Assembly: GCA_023664685.1 (NCBI GenBank)
Contig: JAMPFC010000001.1
Location: forward strand, 144,852-180,029
DNA length: 35,178 nucleotides
Direction of reading: 5' to 3'
Origin: Roseburia sp.
Lineage (GTDB): Bacteria; Bacillota; Clostridia; Lachnospirales; Lachnospiraceae
The notes under the pieces are model-generated. The model worked only from the letters and a program-made list of their open reading frames with translations. It made no database searches and was not told the DNA's origin. Position 1 is the first letter of the stretch, and each line of letters begins with the position of its first letter. Both the position numbers and the translations under genes were made by a program. Below are positions 1 through 10,500 of the stretch, piece by piece.

Positions 1-83
1 AAATATCAGGGAATACAGTTGAATGGGTAAATGGGCAGGATATATGCCCGGATGACTTGTACTATTTAAGTACGCGAGAATAA
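1..83 (+). CDS. DUF2442-like protein, C-terminal fragment (5' end outside window)
   Basis: An open frame enters from the left edge (codons in phase from position 3) and ends at the TAA at 81-83. The visible tail contains VEWVNGQDICPDDLYYLS. The pattern of a hydrophobic residue, Trp, Asn-Gly-x-Asp and then a Pro-x-x-Leu-Tyr helix is typical of the C-terminus of small DUF2442 proteins, which are often encoded beside DUF4160 genes in toxin/antitoxin-like pairs. Only about 26 residues are visible, so the family call is tentative; the reading frame itself is clear. It converges on the activase gene, with a large hairpin and a T-run between them. Confidence 0.55.
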   Translation, partial: ISGNTVEWVNGQDICPDDLYYLSTRE

Positions 84-218
84 AAAAAGGAAATTGTTAA
101 CAATGCTGAGGTGTTAATTTGATTTTTGTTTACTTTTATTATTTTTTTTCATTTTAACCCTCCTATCAACTATCAAGGATTGCATAAGCTTGTACTTTTG
201 CACCCATCAAGGAAGCCT

Positions 219-320
219 CCCCCATAAACTCCCCCACCCGCTTTTTGTGGGCATTCACTGCGTTTCGTAGTTCAGTGCCGCCCACAAAAGGCGGGTGGGG
301 GATTCATGGGTTCTTTTTTT
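219..320 (+). terminator. Large hairpin with T-tract between convergent genes
   Basis: The arms at 221-252 and 280-310 are nearly perfect inverted repeats of about 31 nt (the CCCCCACCCGC block pairs with GCGGGTGGGGG; TTTTGTGGGC pairs with GCCCACAAAA). A small inner CACTG/CAGTG stem sits at 256-277. The right arm is followed by TTCTTTTTTT at 311-320, so on the plus strand it reads as a strong intrinsic terminator for the DUF2442-like gene. It is much longer than a usual terminator and may belong to the class of large palindromes seen elsewhere here, but it lacks their conserved CCGCTYSCGCT block. Positions 84-218 are AT-rich with nothing recognisable. Confidence 0.6.
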
Positions 321-356
321 GATGGATTCCGAAGCCGCTCACAAGGTGGGTCACCC

Positions 357-3300
357 TCACCCGATATTTTCATTAGCTGTCGCCAACATCAGCTTGATCC
401 GGTTCAACTGGTTTACCTCACTGGCACCCGGGTCGTAATCTACTGCTACGATATTAGCGCCCGGGAAAGCTTTGCGGAGCTGCTTGATGACGCCCTTTCC
501 GACGACATGGTTTGGAAGGCAGCCAAAGGGCTGTGTGCAGACGATGTTTGACACGCCGCTGTGGATCAGCTCGATCATCTCGCCCGTCAGGAACCATCCC
601 TCGCCGGTCTGGTTTCCGGCGGATACAAATGGTTTGGCGTATTGCTCCAGATCGTATATATTGGCAGGCGGGTCGAAGCGGACGCTCTCTGCCAGAGCAG
701 AGCGAAGTACTTTCCGGTAGCGCTCCAAAAACCAGATCGCAAGTTTGCCGATCAGTTTGCTTGTTCTTGATTTGCCGAGGTGTTCTGCCTTAAATACGTT
801 GTCATAAGCGCTGTACATAAAGAAGTCTAACATATCAGGGCATACAGCCTCCGCCCCTTCTGCCTCCAGAAGATCGACGATATAGTTGTTGGCGGCAGGG
901 AGATATTTGACGAGAATTTCCCCGACGATGCCGACTTTTGGCTTTTTGATGGTCCCGTCCAATTCGATTTCATCAAAATCTTTGATTATGCCCCGGATGT
1001 TTTTGTGAAATTCGGAGCGTTTTGGCTTCTTTACTGCCTCGACGCAGATTTTCCGCCATTTATCATGAAGGGCATTGACCGAGCCGGGGACTTTTTCGTA
1101 CGGACGCGTCTTGTATACGACACGCATAAAAAGATCTCCGTATACGAGCGCTTGGATCGCACCGTTTAACAGACGGTAATTGATCTTAAAGCCCGGATTG
1201 GATTCGACGCCGGCACTCAGGGAGATGACCGGGATCTGCTCCATACCTGCCTTTTTCAAAGCGCGGCGGATAAATCCGATATAGTTTGTAGCGCGGCATC
1301 CTCCTCCGGTCTGGGATATGATGACAGCAGTCCGGTCAAGGTCGTAATTGCCGGATAAGAGTGCCTTCATGATCTGCCCGACGACGATCAGGGAAGGATA
1401 GCAGGCGTCGTTGTTTACATATTTTAATCCATAATCCAGTTCATCGCCGCCGGTAGGAAGCTGAACCATATTGTAGCCGCTCGCGGCAAGTGCCGGGATC
1501 ACCATGTCAAAATGGATCGGCGACATCTGCGGCGTGAGGATCGTGTAGTTTTTCCGCATTTCCTCAGTGAACAAGATTCTCTTATAAGAAGCGTCCTCCA
1601 CATGCGGTTTGACTCCCTTTCTTGCCCGGTCTTTTATCGCCGAGATCAAAGAGCGGATGCGGATCCTTGAAGCTCCCAGATTGTTCACTTCATCGATTTT
1701 CAGGACGGTGCAGATCTTGCCGGAGCCAGTCAGGATATCATTTACCTGATCGGTCGTCACGGCGTCCAGTCCGCAGCCAAACGAATTGAGCTGTATCATT
1801 TCAAGATTTTCCTGCGTGCGCACATAAGTAGCCGCCGCATAAAGCCTTGAGTGGTACATCCACTGATCCATAGCGATCGTGGGACGCTCGATCGGGGCAA
1901 GATGTGAAATGCTGTCTTCGGAAAGAACAGCGATATCATAGGAGGTGATCAGTTCCGGGATTCCGTGGTGGATTTCCGGGTCAATGTGATAAGGACGTCC
2001 GGCGAGAACGATTCCGCGTTTGCCGGTATCCTTCATCCATTGGAGAACCTCTTCCCCTTTCCGCTTAATGTCCTCTCTGGTGTTTTCCAATTCCTGATAC
2101 GCCTCATGTGCGGCGTTTCGTATTTCTCGTTCCGGGATTCCGTTTTCTTTTTCAAGATATTTTGCCAATTCATCCGCGATGATCTTTTCGCTCTCGAAGG
2201 AGACAAACGGATTTTGGAACGTAATATTTTTCTCGGAAAGCTCTTCTACATTGTTTTTGATATTTTCTCCATATGAGGTGACGATCGGGCAGTTGTAGTG
2301 GTTGCCCGACCCCTCAAATTCCTTCCGCTCGTACGGAACGCAGGGATAGAAAATATAATCCACGCCTTGGTTGATCAGCCACATGATATGACCGTGGGCA
2401 AGCTTCGCCGGATAGCATTCGGACTCGCTCGGTATGGATTCGATCCCGAGAGAATATATATTCCGGCTGGATTTTGGCGAGACTACGACCTCATAGCCAA
2501 GTTCCGTGAAAAATGTAAACCAGAACGGATAATTTTCATACATATTAAGGACTCTTGGGATTCCCACTTTTCCCCGGTAAGCCTTATCCGGAGTGAGGGG
2601 GATATAATGTTCAAAGAGTCTTTGGTTCTTGTATTCATAAAGATTTGGAACGTCTTTTCTCTGTTTTTCTTTGCCGAGGCCGCGTTCACAGCGGTTTCCG
2701 GATACAAACTGCCTGCCGCCGGTAAATTTATTGATCGTCAGTAAGCAGTGGTTGGTACAGCCTTTGCACCTTGCCATCGAGCTTTCAAATTTGAGGTCGA
2801 TGATATCCTCTAAGGAAAGCATCGAAGATTCCATCCCTTCTTCGTAATGCTCCCTTGCGATCAGTGCTGCGCCGAACGCCCCCATGATGCCGGCGATATC
2901 CGGACGGACTGCCACACAGCCGGAAACCCGCTCAAAACTCCGCAGTACCGCATCGTTATAAAAGGTTCCTCCCTGTACGACGACATTTTTGCCGAGATCC
3001 TTCGGATCGGTAAGCTTGATCACTTTTAAAAGGGCATTTTTGATGACGGAGATCGCAAGTCCGGCAGAAATATCTGCCACGGTAGCGCCCTCCTTCTGTG
3101 CCTGTTTTACTTTGGAGTTCATAAATACCGTACACCTTGAGCCGAGGTCGATTGGATTTTCCGCAAAAAGTGCAAGCTTTGCAAAATCTTTTACCTCGTA
3201 GTTCAGCGAGCGGGAAAAAGTTTCGATAAACGAACCACAGCCCGAAGAACATGCCTCATTTAACTGTACGCTGTCGACGGAATTATTTTTGATCTTGATA

Positions 3301-4571
3301 CATTTCATATCCTGTCCGCCGATGTCCAGAATACAGTCTACTTCCGGCTCAAAGAACGAGGCGGCGTAATAATGCGATACGGTTTCTACCTCGCCCTCGT
3401 CTAACATGAGAGCGGATTTGATCAACGCCTCCCCGTATCCGGTAGAACAGGAGCGCACGATCGAGGCGCTGTCAGGAAGAAGCTCGTAGATTTCCTTGAT
3501 CGCTTTGATCGTTGTTTTTAAAGGGCTTCCGTTGTTATTGTCATAAAATGAGTACAACAGCGAACCGTCTTCGCCGACCAGTGCGACTTTTGTCGTCGTG
3601 GAACCGGCGTCAATGCCAAGATATACATTTCCCTCGTATTCGGCTAGCTTCCCCCGTTTGACAGAATGCTCGCTGTGGCGTTTCAAAAAGGCGTCGTATT
3701 CTGCTTCGGAGGCAAATAAAGGCTCCATACGAGTTACTTCAAATTCCATGTTGATCTCACTACTCAACAGCTCGAGAAGCGATTTTAACGTCGTTGCTCC
3801 CTCGCCTTTTGAATTCATCGCTGCACCGCTTGCTGCAAAAAGATGGGAATGCTCCGGTGCGATGATCGCATCACCGGACAGGTTCAGTGTGCGGATGAAG
3901 GCAGCTTTCAGTTCGGTAAGGAAATGAAGAGGCCCCCCCAAGAATGCAACATTTCCGCGGATCGGTTTTCCGCAGGCAAGACCGCTGATCGTCTGGTTTA
4001 CGACCGCCTGAAAGATCGATGCGGCGAGATCCGGCTTGGATGCGCCTTCATTGATCAGGGGCTGGATATCGGATTTGGCAAATACACCGCACCGCGCCGC
4101 GATCGGATAGATCGCCTGATAGTCTTTTGCGTATTCATTCAGCCCGGCTGCATCTGTCTTCAAAAGAGTCGCCATCTGGTCGATAAAAGAACCGGTGCCG
4201 CCGGCGCAGATTCCGTTCATACGCTGTTCGATACCGTCCGTAAAGTAAATGATCTTGGCGTCCTCGCCCCCGAGTTCGATGGCGACGTCAGTCTGCGGGG
4301 CAAAATCTTTTAAAGAAGTGGCCACGCTTACAACTTCCTGAACAAAAGGGATATTTAAATGCGTAGAGATCGTGAGTCCGCCCGAACCGGTGATCATCGG
4401 TGCGATCTCCATGTCTCCAAGTGTTTGGAAAGCATGATCTATAATATCTTTTAATGTTTCCTGTATGTTGGCAAAATGTCGTTCATAAGCAGAAAATAAA
4501 ATATGATTGGATTCATCCAATATTGCTATTTTCACTGTGGTTGAACCGATATCAATACCTACTCTGTTCAT
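357..4571 (-). CDS. 2-hydroxyacyl-CoA dehydratase activase-type protein (double BadF/BcrA ATPase + DUF2229 + HgdB-like)
   Basis: This 1404-residue protein belongs to the giant acyl-CoA dehydratase activase-related family. Residues 1 to about 270 form a first ASKHA ATPase domain ([10 protein letters not shown] near the N-terminus, then [14 protein letters not shown] and [10 protein letters not shown], matching the [4Fe-4S]-ligating cysteines of HgdC). Residues about 315-575 form a second copy ([35 protein letters not shown]). A Cys-rich motif (CKGCTNHC) then leads into DUF2229 and a C-terminal HgdB-like region. Activases of this type use ATP to push an electron onto a partner dehydratase; the substrate of these giant fusions is not established. 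The start is preceded by GAGGA at suitable spacing. A weak promoter lies upstream, and no dehydratase subunit genes are nearby, so it probably acts alone or in trans. Confidence 0.9.
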   Translation of the reverse strand: MNRVGIDIGSTTVKIAILDESNHILFSAYERHFANIQETLKDIIDHAFQTLGDMEIAPMITGSGGLTISTHLNIPFVQEVVSVATSLKDFAPQTDVAIELGGEDAKIIYFTDGIEQRMNGICAGGTGSFIDQMATLLKTDAAGLNEYAKDYQAIYPIAARCGVFAKSDIQPLINEGASKPDLAASIFQAVVNQTISGLACGKPIRGNVAFLGGPLHFLTELKAAFIRTLNLSGDAIIAPEHSHLFAASGAAMNSKGEGATTLKSLLELLSSEINMEFEVTRMEPLFASEAEYDAFLKRHSEHSVKRGKLAEYEGNVYLGIDAGSTTTKVALVGEDGSLLYSFYDNNNGSPLKTTIKAIKEIYELLPDSASIVRSCSTGYGEALIKSALMLDEGEVETVSHYYAASFFEPEVDCILDIGGQDMKCIKIKNNSVDSVQLNEACSSGCGSFIETFSRSLNYEVKDFAKLALFAENPIDLGSRCTVFMNSKVKQAQKEGATVADISAGLAISVIKNALLKVIKLTDPKDLGKNVVVQGGTFYNDAVLRSFERVSGCVAVRPDIAGIMGAFGAALIAREHYEEGMESSMLSLEDIIDLKFESSMARCKGCTNHCLLTINKFTGGRQFVSGNRCERGLGKEKQRKDVPNLYEYKNQRLFEHYIPLTPDKAYRGKVGIPRVLNMYENYPFWFTFFTELGYEVVVSPKSSRNIYSLGIESIPSESECYPAKLAHGHIMWLINQGVDYIFYPCVPYERKEFEGSGNHYNCPIVTSYGENIKNNVEELSEKNITFQNPFVSFESEKIIADELAKYLEKENGIPEREIRNAAHEAYQELENTREDIKRKGEEVLQWMKDTGKRGIVLAGRPYHIDPEIHHGIPELITSYDIAVLSEDSISHLAPIERPTIAMDQWMYHSRLYAAATYVRTQENLEMIQLNSFGCGLDAVTTDQVNDILTGSGKICTVLKIDEVNNLGASRIRIRSLISAIKDRARKGVKPHVEDASYKRILFTEEMRKNYTILTPQMSPIHFDMVIPALAASGYNMVQLPTGGDELDYGLKYVNNDACYPSLIVVGQIMKALLSGNYDLDRTAVIISQTGGGCRATNYIGFIRRALKKAGMEQIPVISLSAGVESNPGFKINYRLLNGAIQALVYGDLFMRVVYKTRPYEKVPGSVNALHDKWRKICVEAVKKPKRSEFHKNIRGIIKDFDEIELDGTIKKPKVGIVGEILVKYLPAANNYIVDLLEAEGAEAVCPDMLDFFMYSAYDNVFKAEHLGKSRTSKLIGKLAIWFLERYRKVLRSALAESVRFDPPANIYDLEQYAKPFVSAGNQTGEGWFLTGEMIELIHSGVSNIVCTQPFGCLPNHVVGKGVIKQLRKAFPGANIVAVDYDPGASEVNQLNRIKLMLATANENIG

Positions 4572-4651
4572 GATCTATTCCTCATTTCTGCAAGGCGAAC
4601 ACTGTTCCCATTGCTTTTTCTTTTAAAAAGTATGATTTGTTTTTCCTACTT

Positions 4652-4681
4652 ATTATAATGGATTTGCGGATGGATTCGCAA
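4652..4681 (-). promoter_or_regulatory. Putative promoter of the activase gene
   Basis: Read on the minus strand, TTGCGA (4676-4681) and TATAAT (4652-4657) are separated by 18 nt, about 80 nt upstream of the start codon. The spacer contains part of an imperfect inverted repeat (GGATTTGCG with CGCAATCC) that could be an operator. The 303-bp divergent spacer 4572-4874 also holds a perfect CAAAGG-AA-CCTTTG palindrome at 4774-4787, nearer the LysM gene. No convincing plus-strand promoter was found. Confidence 0.4.
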
Positions 4682-4874
4682 TCCGGATTATAGTATACGA
4701 CAAAATCCGGCATTTGTAAACAAAATAAAAATTAACAAAATGTGTATGAAATGGTAAAACAGTTTATATTGCCCAAAGGAACCTTTGCCGCAAAATCGAA
4801 TATATTGGTAAGGAATTTTGAATGAGAAATGTTTTATGTGCCTGTAAAATCGCGGCACAGAAATGGGGGAAATC

Positions 4875-5459
4875 ATGAACAAGCGTTACTGTAATGGCAT
4901 GGTACATGTGATCAAGCAGGGAGAGACCCTGTATCAGCTCAGCCGGAGGTACCGGGTTCCATTGGCACTGATCCTTCGGGCAAATCCGTATGTGGATGTG
5001 TACAATCTTCAGGTCGGGCAGGAAATCTGCATTCCGATGGTGAGACACCATAATGGAATGATCTGTATGCCGGCGCCGGGAATGAATCCGGGAAATATGG
5101 CAAGACAGGATGACGGACAGACGCAGAATCAGATGCAGAACCAGAATCAGATGCAGGGAGCTGCCGGCGAGAATGTACAGGAGGAGATGCGAGAAGACCG
5201 GGAACGCGGCATGGTACAGATGGAAAGCGAAGAGGGATGCCAGACATGTGACGAAAAACTGGAGAAAAATGATGACGGGAACCGGAAAAAGGACGATGAT
5301 GATGTGGAAATTTATATCACGACCGGAGACCGGAGTCTGGGGGATATATTGAATGAATACGGTGTGAAATGGGAAGATTTTATCAGGAATAATGATCTGG
5401 GGCAGATCGCTCTGGGAGAAGACGTGATCCTCTATCTTCCGAAAAAAGTACTGAAATAA
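4875..5459 (+). CDS. LysM-domain protein (two LysM-like repeats)
   Basis: A 194-residue protein. The N-terminal LysM is clear: VIKQGETLYQLSRRY, then NPYVDVYNLQVGQEICIP. LysM domains bind N-acetylglucosamine polymers such as peptidoglycan. A Gln/Asn/Met-rich and then acidic linker (about residues 65-140) leads to a second, divergent LysM-like segment (GDRSLGDILNEYGV, NNDLGQIALGEDVILYLP). There is no signal peptide, so it resembles spore-coat or spore-morphogenesis LysM proteins more than a secreted hydrolase; that is an inference. An in-frame ATG lies at 4863, but the ATG at 4875 sits 4-5 nt after GGGGGA and gives a cleaner N-terminus (MNKRYC), so I prefer it. No catalytic domain is present. 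Confidence 0.8.
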   Translation: MNKRYCNGMVHVIKQGETLYQLSRRYRVPLALILRANPYVDVYNLQVGQEICIPMVRHHNGMICMPAPGMNPGNMARQDDGQTQNQMQNQNQMQGAAGENVQEEMREDRERGMVQMESEEGCQTCDEKLEKNDDGNRKKDDDDVEIYITTGDRSLGDILNEYGVKWEDFIRNNDLGQIALGEDVILYLPKKVLK

Positions 5460-5470
5460 GCGAGTTATGT

Positions 5471-5499
5471 TTGACAAAGGGAGACTGAAAAAGTATAAT
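5471..5499 (+). promoter_or_regulatory. Consensus promoter upstream of corA
   Basis: TTGACA (5471-5476), a 17-nt spacer and TATAAT (5494-5499) form a perfect sigma-A-type promoter beginning 12 nt after the LysM stop codon. Transcription should start near 5506, giving a leader of about 155 nt before the CorA-like gene, which contains the hairpin at 5548-5593. Confidence 0.75.
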
Positions 5500-5547
5500 A
5501 TTAATATCTATGCGAAGAAAGTATGATGGTAGTGCGGGATACAGGGT

Positions 5548-5593
5548 CAGCCGGTCTAGTACAACTAGTTTCGGGCCGGCTGTCTTTTGTCTT
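5548..5593 (+). terminator. Hairpin with T-rich tail in the corA leader (terminator or attenuator)
   Basis: CAGCCGG (5548-5554) pairs with CCGGCTG (5576-5582), with an inner CTAGT/ACTAG stem, followed by TCTTTTGTCTT. It lies downstream of the consensus promoter at 5471-5499 and about 70 nt before corA. It could therefore terminate readthrough from the LysM gene, end a short RNA of roughly 85 nt, or attenuate corA. The M-box Mg2+ riboswitch consensus was not recognised. Confidence 0.6.
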
Positions 5594-5663
5594 GCCGGGA
5601 GTGTCCGTGGTTTTGGACAGACTGCCATAAAACATAAAAGAACTGGCAAAGGAGGGGGATCGC

Positions 5664-6590
5664 ATGCTTCAGATTTTTAAGACCGTAGAGGACGAGCTTC
5701 AGGAGATTGAGGAGGTTTCCGAAGGGTGTTGGGCGGCGCTTACGAAGCCCACGAATGAAGAACTCCAGACGATCGTCAACGAGACGGGGATTGATATTGA
5801 TGATCTGAGGGCTCCTCTGGATGATGAGGAGAGGTCACGTATTGAGCATGAGGGGGACTGCGTGATCGTCCTCGTGGATATTCCGTCTCTGGATGAGAAG
5901 GACAGGTATGTGACGATACCGCTTGGTATCTATATGACAAAAAAAGTGATCGTGACGGTATGCCTCGAAGAGACTCCGGTTCTCCGGGCATTTATGAATA
6001 ACCGTGTCAAAGAGTTTTTTACGTTTAAGCGGACGCGGTTTGTGTTCCAGATCCTGTACCGGAATGCGACTTCCTATCTTCGTTATCTGCGTATCATTGA
6101 CAGAAAGAGCGAGCAGATTGAGGAAAAGCTTCATATTTCCCAGAAAAATAAGGAGCTGATCGAGCTTTTGGAACTGGAAAAGAGTCTGGTCTATTTTACG
6201 ACGTCTCTCCGGTCAAATGAGACGGTGCTTGAGAAACTTCTCCGGACAGAAAAAGTAAAAAAATATCCGGAGGATGAGGAACTTCTGGAGGATGTTATCG
6301 TGGAAAATAAGCAGGCGATCGAGATGGCGAATATTTACAGCGGCATCCTCAGCGGCATGATGGATGCGTTTGCTTCGGTTATTTCCAATAACCTGAATGT
6401 GGTCATGAAATTGTTATCCACTGTGACGATCGTCTTGTCGATCCCGACGATGATCGCCAGTTTCTATGGAATGAATTTTGATAATATCCCGCTCGGACAC
6501 AACGCTTATGGGTTTTTTATCATCACAGCGTGTACGCTTGTCATAACGCTGTGCGTGGCGATTTTCTTCTGGCGGAAAAATCTGTTTTAA
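5664..6590 (+). CDS. corA: CorA family magnesium/divalent cation transporter
   Basis: A 308-residue CorA-family channel. The C-terminus has two membrane helices, and the signature YGMNF (the GMN selectivity motif at the end of TM1) is present, followed by the short periplasmic loop NIPLGHNAYG and a last helix ending in WRKNLF. The N-terminal two thirds is the acidic cytoplasmic funnel domain, rich in long Glu/Lys helices. CorA pentamers import Mg2+, or Co2+/Ni2+ in some lineages. Length and architecture match the short Firmicute (YfjQ-like) branch. The start has GGAGGGGG at good spacing. It heads a probable operon with the rhomboid-like gene (28 nt downstream) and is preceded by a strong promoter and a hairpin leader that may regulate it. 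Confidence 0.93.
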   Translation: MLQIFKTVEDELQEIEEVSEGCWAALTKPTNEELQTIVNETGIDIDDLRAPLDDEERSRIEHEGDCVIVLVDIPSLDEKDRYVTIPLGIYMTKKVIVTVCLEETPVLRAFMNNRVKEFFTFKRTRFVFQILYRNATSYLRYLRIIDRKSEQIEEKLHISQKNKELIELLELEKSLVYFTTSLRSNETVLEKLLRTEKVKKYPEDEELLEDVIVENKQAIEMANIYSGILSGMMDAFASVISNNLNVVMKLLSTVTIVLSIPTMIASFYGMNFDNIPLGHNAYGFFIITACTLVITLCVAIFFWRKNLF

Positions 6591-6618
6591 AAGAAGACAA
6601 GCAGAAATGAGGATTACA

Positions 6619-7527
6619 ATGAAATGGTTTTTAAAATTAGAGAGAAAGCTTGGCCGGTATGCCATCCGCAATCTGATGAGGTATATGGTGGCGATCAGTC
6701 TTGCCGGCACACTGATCGGAATGATCAATCCGGGGATTTATTATAATTATCTGAGCCTGAACGTGTATCAGATACTTCACGGACAGGTGTGGCGGCTTGT
6801 CACGTTTTTACTTTATCCATCGGTTTCGATCAGCGACAATGCATTTCTGATCAACATTGTTTTTTATGGATTGATGCTCTATGTGTATTTTTGGATCGGC
6901 GGCGTGCTTGAGCAAATCTGGGGGAGTTTCCGTTTCAATGCATTTTATTTTACCGGGATCCTTTTGTCGATCCTCGCGGCGTTTATCTATTATTTTGTGC
7001 TGTACCGCGCAAACGGAAGCCTTTTGGCACCTTCGATCGGATATCAGCTTGCGATGTATGTTGACCTCAGTGACTTGAATCTTTCCATGTTTTTAGTTTT
7101 TGCTTTTTTATTTCCGAATACGCAGTTTTTACTGTATTTCATCATTCCGATCAAGGCAAAATGGCTGGGATATCTGTATCTGGTATTTAATGTGGTTGAG
7201 ATCGTTGTCTGCCTTCAGTCAAGGGATTTCAGAAATATCATGATGATGCTTCTGATCGTGGCGGCGCTGATCGATTTTGTCATCTTTTATATCATTGCGA
7301 GAAATCCACAGGGGCTTGGTGCAACGGTCAAACAGAAAAAGCGCCGGGTCGTGTATAAAAATACAGCACAGAGGCAGAGCGCCGGGCCGAGGCACAAATG
7401 CGTGATCTGCGGGCGGACGGAGGCGGATTCGCCTGAGTTGGAATTTCGGTACTGCTCGAAGTGCGAGGGGAATTATGAATACTGTACGGAGCATCTTTTT
7501 ACCCATGAACATGTCAGAAGGCACTAG
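6619..7527 (+). CDS. Rhomboid-like membrane protein, catalytically empty, with C-terminal zinc-ribbon-like tail
   Basis: About 302 residues with six hydrophobic segments. The fold signature is rhomboid-like (ILHGQVWRLVTFLLYP in the first loop, then FPNTQFLLYFIIPIKAKWLG). The Gly-x-Ser catalytic motif expected in TM4 is not present (the equivalent stretch reads APSIGYQLAMY), nor is an obvious TM6 histidine. It is therefore probably a pseudoprotease of the iRhom/Derlin kind rather than an active protease. The soluble tail has CVIC, CSKC and Cys/His residues (YCTEHLFTHEH), consistent with a zinc-binding ribbon. The in-frame ATG at 6607 lacks a ribosome binding site; the ATG at 6619 follows GAGG and is preferred. 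It lies between corA and the mannosyltransferase fusion; its function is unknown. Confidence 0.75.
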   Translation: MKWFLKLERKLGRYAIRNLMRYMVAISLAGTLIGMINPGIYYNYLSLNVYQILHGQVWRLVTFLLYPSVSISDNAFLINIVFYGLMLYVYFWIGGVLEQIWGSFRFNAFYFTGILLSILAAFIYYFVLYRANGSLLAPSIGYQLAMYVDLSDLNLSMFLVFAFLFPNTQFLLYFIIPIKAKWLGYLYLVFNVVEIVVCLQSRDFRNIMMMLLIVAALIDFVIFYIIARNPQGLGATVKQKKRRVVYKNTAQRQSAGPRHKCVICGRTEADSPELEFRYCSKCEGNYEYCTEHLFTHEHVRRH

Positions 7528-7575
7528 TGTGGTGACGATACGCAGTACGTAAATGAGGGAAAGGAATAGAGAACA

Positions 7576-10500
7576 ATGCAGGATATGATTACAGTAGTAG
7601 TGTTTACAGTGATTGCTTTTGCGGCGCTGTATGTGTTTTGGTTTCGGGGAGAGGTCGAGGGAAATAAAGTCCTTGTCAGACAGGACATGAAGATCCAGAT
7701 GCTCAATATCCTTCTCCTTCTGGGGGCCGCTTTTATCATAAAAGCAATACTGGCTGTGAGGTATGAGGGATATACGACAGATATGAATTGCTTTAAAGTG
7801 TGGTCGGACATGATCTATGATAATGGGATCACCCAATTCTATTATATCGATGAGGGAAACGGTTATCCGCCGGGATATCTGCTCGTACTGTGGATCGTAG
7901 CACTGATCCGCCATATATTTGGGATCGAGACCGGATCAAATATGGGCCTGCTTCTGATCAAGCTCATTCCGATGTTGTGCGACCTCGGGGCGGGGTTTGT
8001 TATTTATCTTCTGGCTAAAAAACGGTTTTCCGAGGGAATGGCGATCGCACTCAGTGCGATCTATGTGCTGAATCCGATGGTTGTCTTTGATTCCTCCGTG
8101 TGGGGGCAAGTGGACGGCGTGTTTACGCTCACGGTGCTTCTCACCTGCTATCTGTGCATGGAGAAAAAGAGGATTCCTGCCTATTTCGTATTCTGTCTGG
8201 GGGCGCTGCTTAAGTTCCAGACGATCATGTTTGCGCCCATACTCATTTTTACGATCATCGAGCAGGTATTTTTGAATGATTTCAGCGTAAAGAAGATGTT
8301 AAAAGAGCTTGCCGGCGGCTTAAGTGCGATCGCGGCGATGTTTCTTTTTGCAGTCCCGTTTGGTTTGGATGTTGTTCTTCCAAAATATGTAAACAGTCTT
8401 GAGCTGTTTGAGTACTGTACGGTCAATGCCTACAATTTCTGGGCGATCATGGGAAAAAACTGGGTGGCGCAGACAGAGAAGTTCCTGTTTGTCGAGTGCC
8501 AGAAGTGGGGAAGCATAGCGATCGTTGCCTCGGTTCTTCTGAGCGCTTTCGTATTCTTTCAAATGAAAAAGGACAAGTCAAAATATTTTGTGAGCATGGC
8601 AGTACTGATCAGTTTTGTATTTATGTTTTCCGTCAGGATGCATGAGAGGTATCTGTTCCCGGGGATCGTGCTTGTGCTGGCTGCGTTTATCCTTCGCCCG
8701 ACAAAGGAGTTGTTTATCGCATTTACCGGCTTGTCGATCGCGCAGTTTGTCAATACCGCCCATGTGTACTATTTCTTTATGGAGAAAGGGACGACGGGGC
8801 CAAGCGGTTATACGATCGGTGCGACTGCGGTGCTTACGTTGTTTATGGCGTGTTATCTTCTCTATGGCGTTTTCAAAAAGGGAGATGTGGTCTACGAGCC
8901 AAATGTGGTCGACCGGAGGCAGGGGAAAAAGAAAAACCGTGCGGTCTCCCAGAAAAGAAACACGCCGGAAAAAGAAAAATATTCGTTTACAATCACGCCG
9001 TCAAGTGTGGTCGAGAAGATGGGAAAATGGGATTTTATCATTTTGTTTGTGATCATGGCTGTGTATTCCTGTTTTGCGCTGCATGATCTGGGAAAAATGA
9101 GTGCGCCGGAGACCGGATGGGAGTCGGAGCAGCTTGGAGAGCAGATCGTACTGGACTTTGGAAAGGTACAGGATATCCGGAATTTTTATGTCTATCCGGG
9201 CAGTTATGAGAGCCGCAAATTCCAAGTTGAGGTATCGGATGATGGAACTACGTATACGGAGGCAGGGACAGTAAATACCGGTTCAGTCTTCAAATGGAAC
9301 CAGCTAAAATTTGAGAGTGAAGAGGGAGAGGATACGGTCGATTTTAACCTGAACAGCCGCTTTGTCCGATTCACCTCGATGAGTGATAAAGTGACAGTAA
9401 AGGAGATGCTCTTTCAGGATGAGAGCGGGGCGGAGGTCGTCCCGGCGAATAAATCGGAGTATCCGGAGCTTTTTGACGAACAGGACGAGTTCGACCCGGA
9501 GATGGGCTTCCGGAGTGGAACGTATTTTGATGAGGTTTATCATGCGCGGACAGCGTACGAGATGATCCATAAATTGTACTGCTATGAAAATACACATCCG
9601 CCTCTAGGGAAGTTTTTTATCTCTCTGGGGATCCGTGCCTTTGGCATGAATCCGTTTGGATGGCGGATCGTGGGGACATTATTCGGGATCGGGATGCTTC
9701 CGTTTTTGTATCTGTTTGGAAAGCGTCTGTTCCGGAAAACATGGGCAGCAGGCGTTGTGACGTTACTTTTTGCGTTTGACTTTATGCATTTTACGCAGAC
9801 GAGGATCGCTACGATCGATGTGTACGGAACATTTTTTATCATAGCAATGTTTTATTTTATGCTCCGCTATGCGCAGACAAGTTTTTATGATACGGACTTT
9901 AAAAAGACGCTCATACCGCTTGGGTTAAGCGGCCTTATGATGGGGCTTGGATGTGCGAGTAAGTGGACAGCGATCTATGCGGGCGCCGGACTGGGTGTAT
10001 TCTTTGCGGCGATCATGGTCGGGAAGTATATGGAATACCGTGTCGCATGCAGAGATCCAAAGGGAGAGACCGCCGGAATCTCACATGCACATGTCATGGA
10101 GGTGTTCCAGAAGAATCTGATCAAAACGCTCGCCTTTTGCATATTGTTCTTTATTATTATACCGGGGCTTATTTACCTGATGTCCTATATCCCATTCCGG
10201 GATGGCAGTACGGATGGGTTATGGACACAGATGATCCATAACCAGCAGACGATGTTCGGCTACCACTCTGGTCTGGAATCGGATCATCCCTATTCGTCCA
10301 CATGGTATGAGTGGCCGACGATGATACGGCCTGTATTCTATTATTGCAACACAGTAGCCAGTGGTCTGAAAGAGGGAATCAGTGCGTTTGGTAATCCGCT
10401 CGTGTGGTGGGCAGGGATTTTTGCACTGCTCTATATGGTTTACCGCTGTTTTATGAAGCGTGACCGGATTTCGATCTTCCTCATTTTTGCCTATCTGGTG

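Noticed and set aside
4764..5477. 237-codon minus-strand frame opposite the LysM gene
   Set aside because: No motif, and the plus-strand gene has a clear LysM domain and ribosome binding site.
5500..5663. M-box (Mg2+) riboswitch before corA
   Set aside because: The leader is about the right length, but the conserved M-box sequence blocks were not recognisable.
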